From: Hyphomicrobiales bacterium
Lineage (GTDB): Bacteria > Pseudomonadota > Alphaproteobacteria > Rhizobiales > JAJFHC01
Reading direction: 5' to 3'
Length of the DNA stretch: 13,810 bases
Assembly: GCA_021775835.1 (NCBI GenBank)
Contig: JAJFHC010000257.1
Span: 1-13,810, forward strand
The translations under genes were made by a program, and so were the position numbers. This document shows positions 13,809 to 13,810 of this stretch, in pieces; positions within the stretch are counted from its first letter, which is position 1, and every line of letters starts with the position of its first letter. The notes under the pieces are model-generated. The model did no database searches, had not been told where the DNA came from, and saw only the letters and a list, made by a program, of their open reading frames with translations.

Positions 13809-13810
13809 AC
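13798..13810 (+). CDS. Start of the next island gene, cut by the window edge
   Basis: ATG at 13798 overlaps the end of the preceding gene (whose TAA is at 13806-13808) in another frame, with AGAGAGG about ten bases upstream. Only four codons (Met-Thr-Gly-Lys) are visible, so nothing can be said about function. The overlap style matches the rest of the operon. Confidence 0.35.

Noticed and set aside
7126..13810. Second copy of the tRNA-Ser 3' end marking the far end of the element
   Set aside because: No repeat of the T-arm/acceptor sequence was found to the right, so the element very likely extends past the window.

Overview
The window reads as a chromosomal stretch of a Gram-negative bacterium, most likely an alphaproteobacterium. 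This is inferred from roughly 55-60% GC coding DNA with good Shine-Dalgarno sites, a catabolic gene set typical of Rhizobiales/Rhodobacterales relatives, and a tRNA-targeted island of a type I know from that class. No rRNA or CRISPR array is visible.

Bases 1 to about 6880 are host-type metabolic DNA. After an unassigned fragment at the left edge come an aspartate/glutamate-family racemase (486-1181, +), a metallo-beta-lactamase-fold hydrolase (1188-2057, -), an M24 creatinase/ectoine-hydrolase-like protein (2245-3513, +), a small two-helix membrane protein (3567-3773, +), a small exported protein (3804-4163, -), a DUF899 thioredoxin-fold protein (4232-4828, -), an RraA/HMG-aldolase-like protein (5023-5694, +) and a mandelate racemase/enolase-superfamily enzyme (5748-6833, -). 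Four of these families (racemase, M24, RraA, mandelate racemase) commonly act on small amino, amido or hydroxy acids, so the region looks like a catabolic neighbourhood. The genes alternate strands, so it is not one operon and the substrate cannot be named.

A complete tRNA-Ser(UGA) at 7036-7125 marks the switch. Everything to its right looks like an integrative element inserted at its 3' end. The order is short direct repeats in the att region, a P4-type tyrosine integrase (7316-8542), an overlapping gene of unknown function, an AlpA-like DNA-binding protein (9399-9578) and a strong hairpin terminator. Then comes a tightly overlapping rightward operon (9701 to about 12662): two small proteins of unknown role, a DUF3987 primase/helicase-associated ATPase-like protein (10443-11999), a further conserved-looking protein, and a 28-codon stub. 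The gene after the DUF3987 gene carries a symmetrical array of 9-bp repeats (12055-12118) that could be an origin or operator embedded in coding sequence.

The operon is then interrupted by a leftward, AT-richer pair of unknown genes (13217-13423 and 12693-13205). To its right the rightward reading resumes with a gene that has lost a recognisable start (about 13410-13808) and the first codons of the next gene. The fragments flanking this inverted pair look like pieces of the same kind of small N-terminal domain, so the pair looks like a cargo cassette swapped into the island. It is the best candidate here for an undescribed system. The far end of the element lies outside the window.
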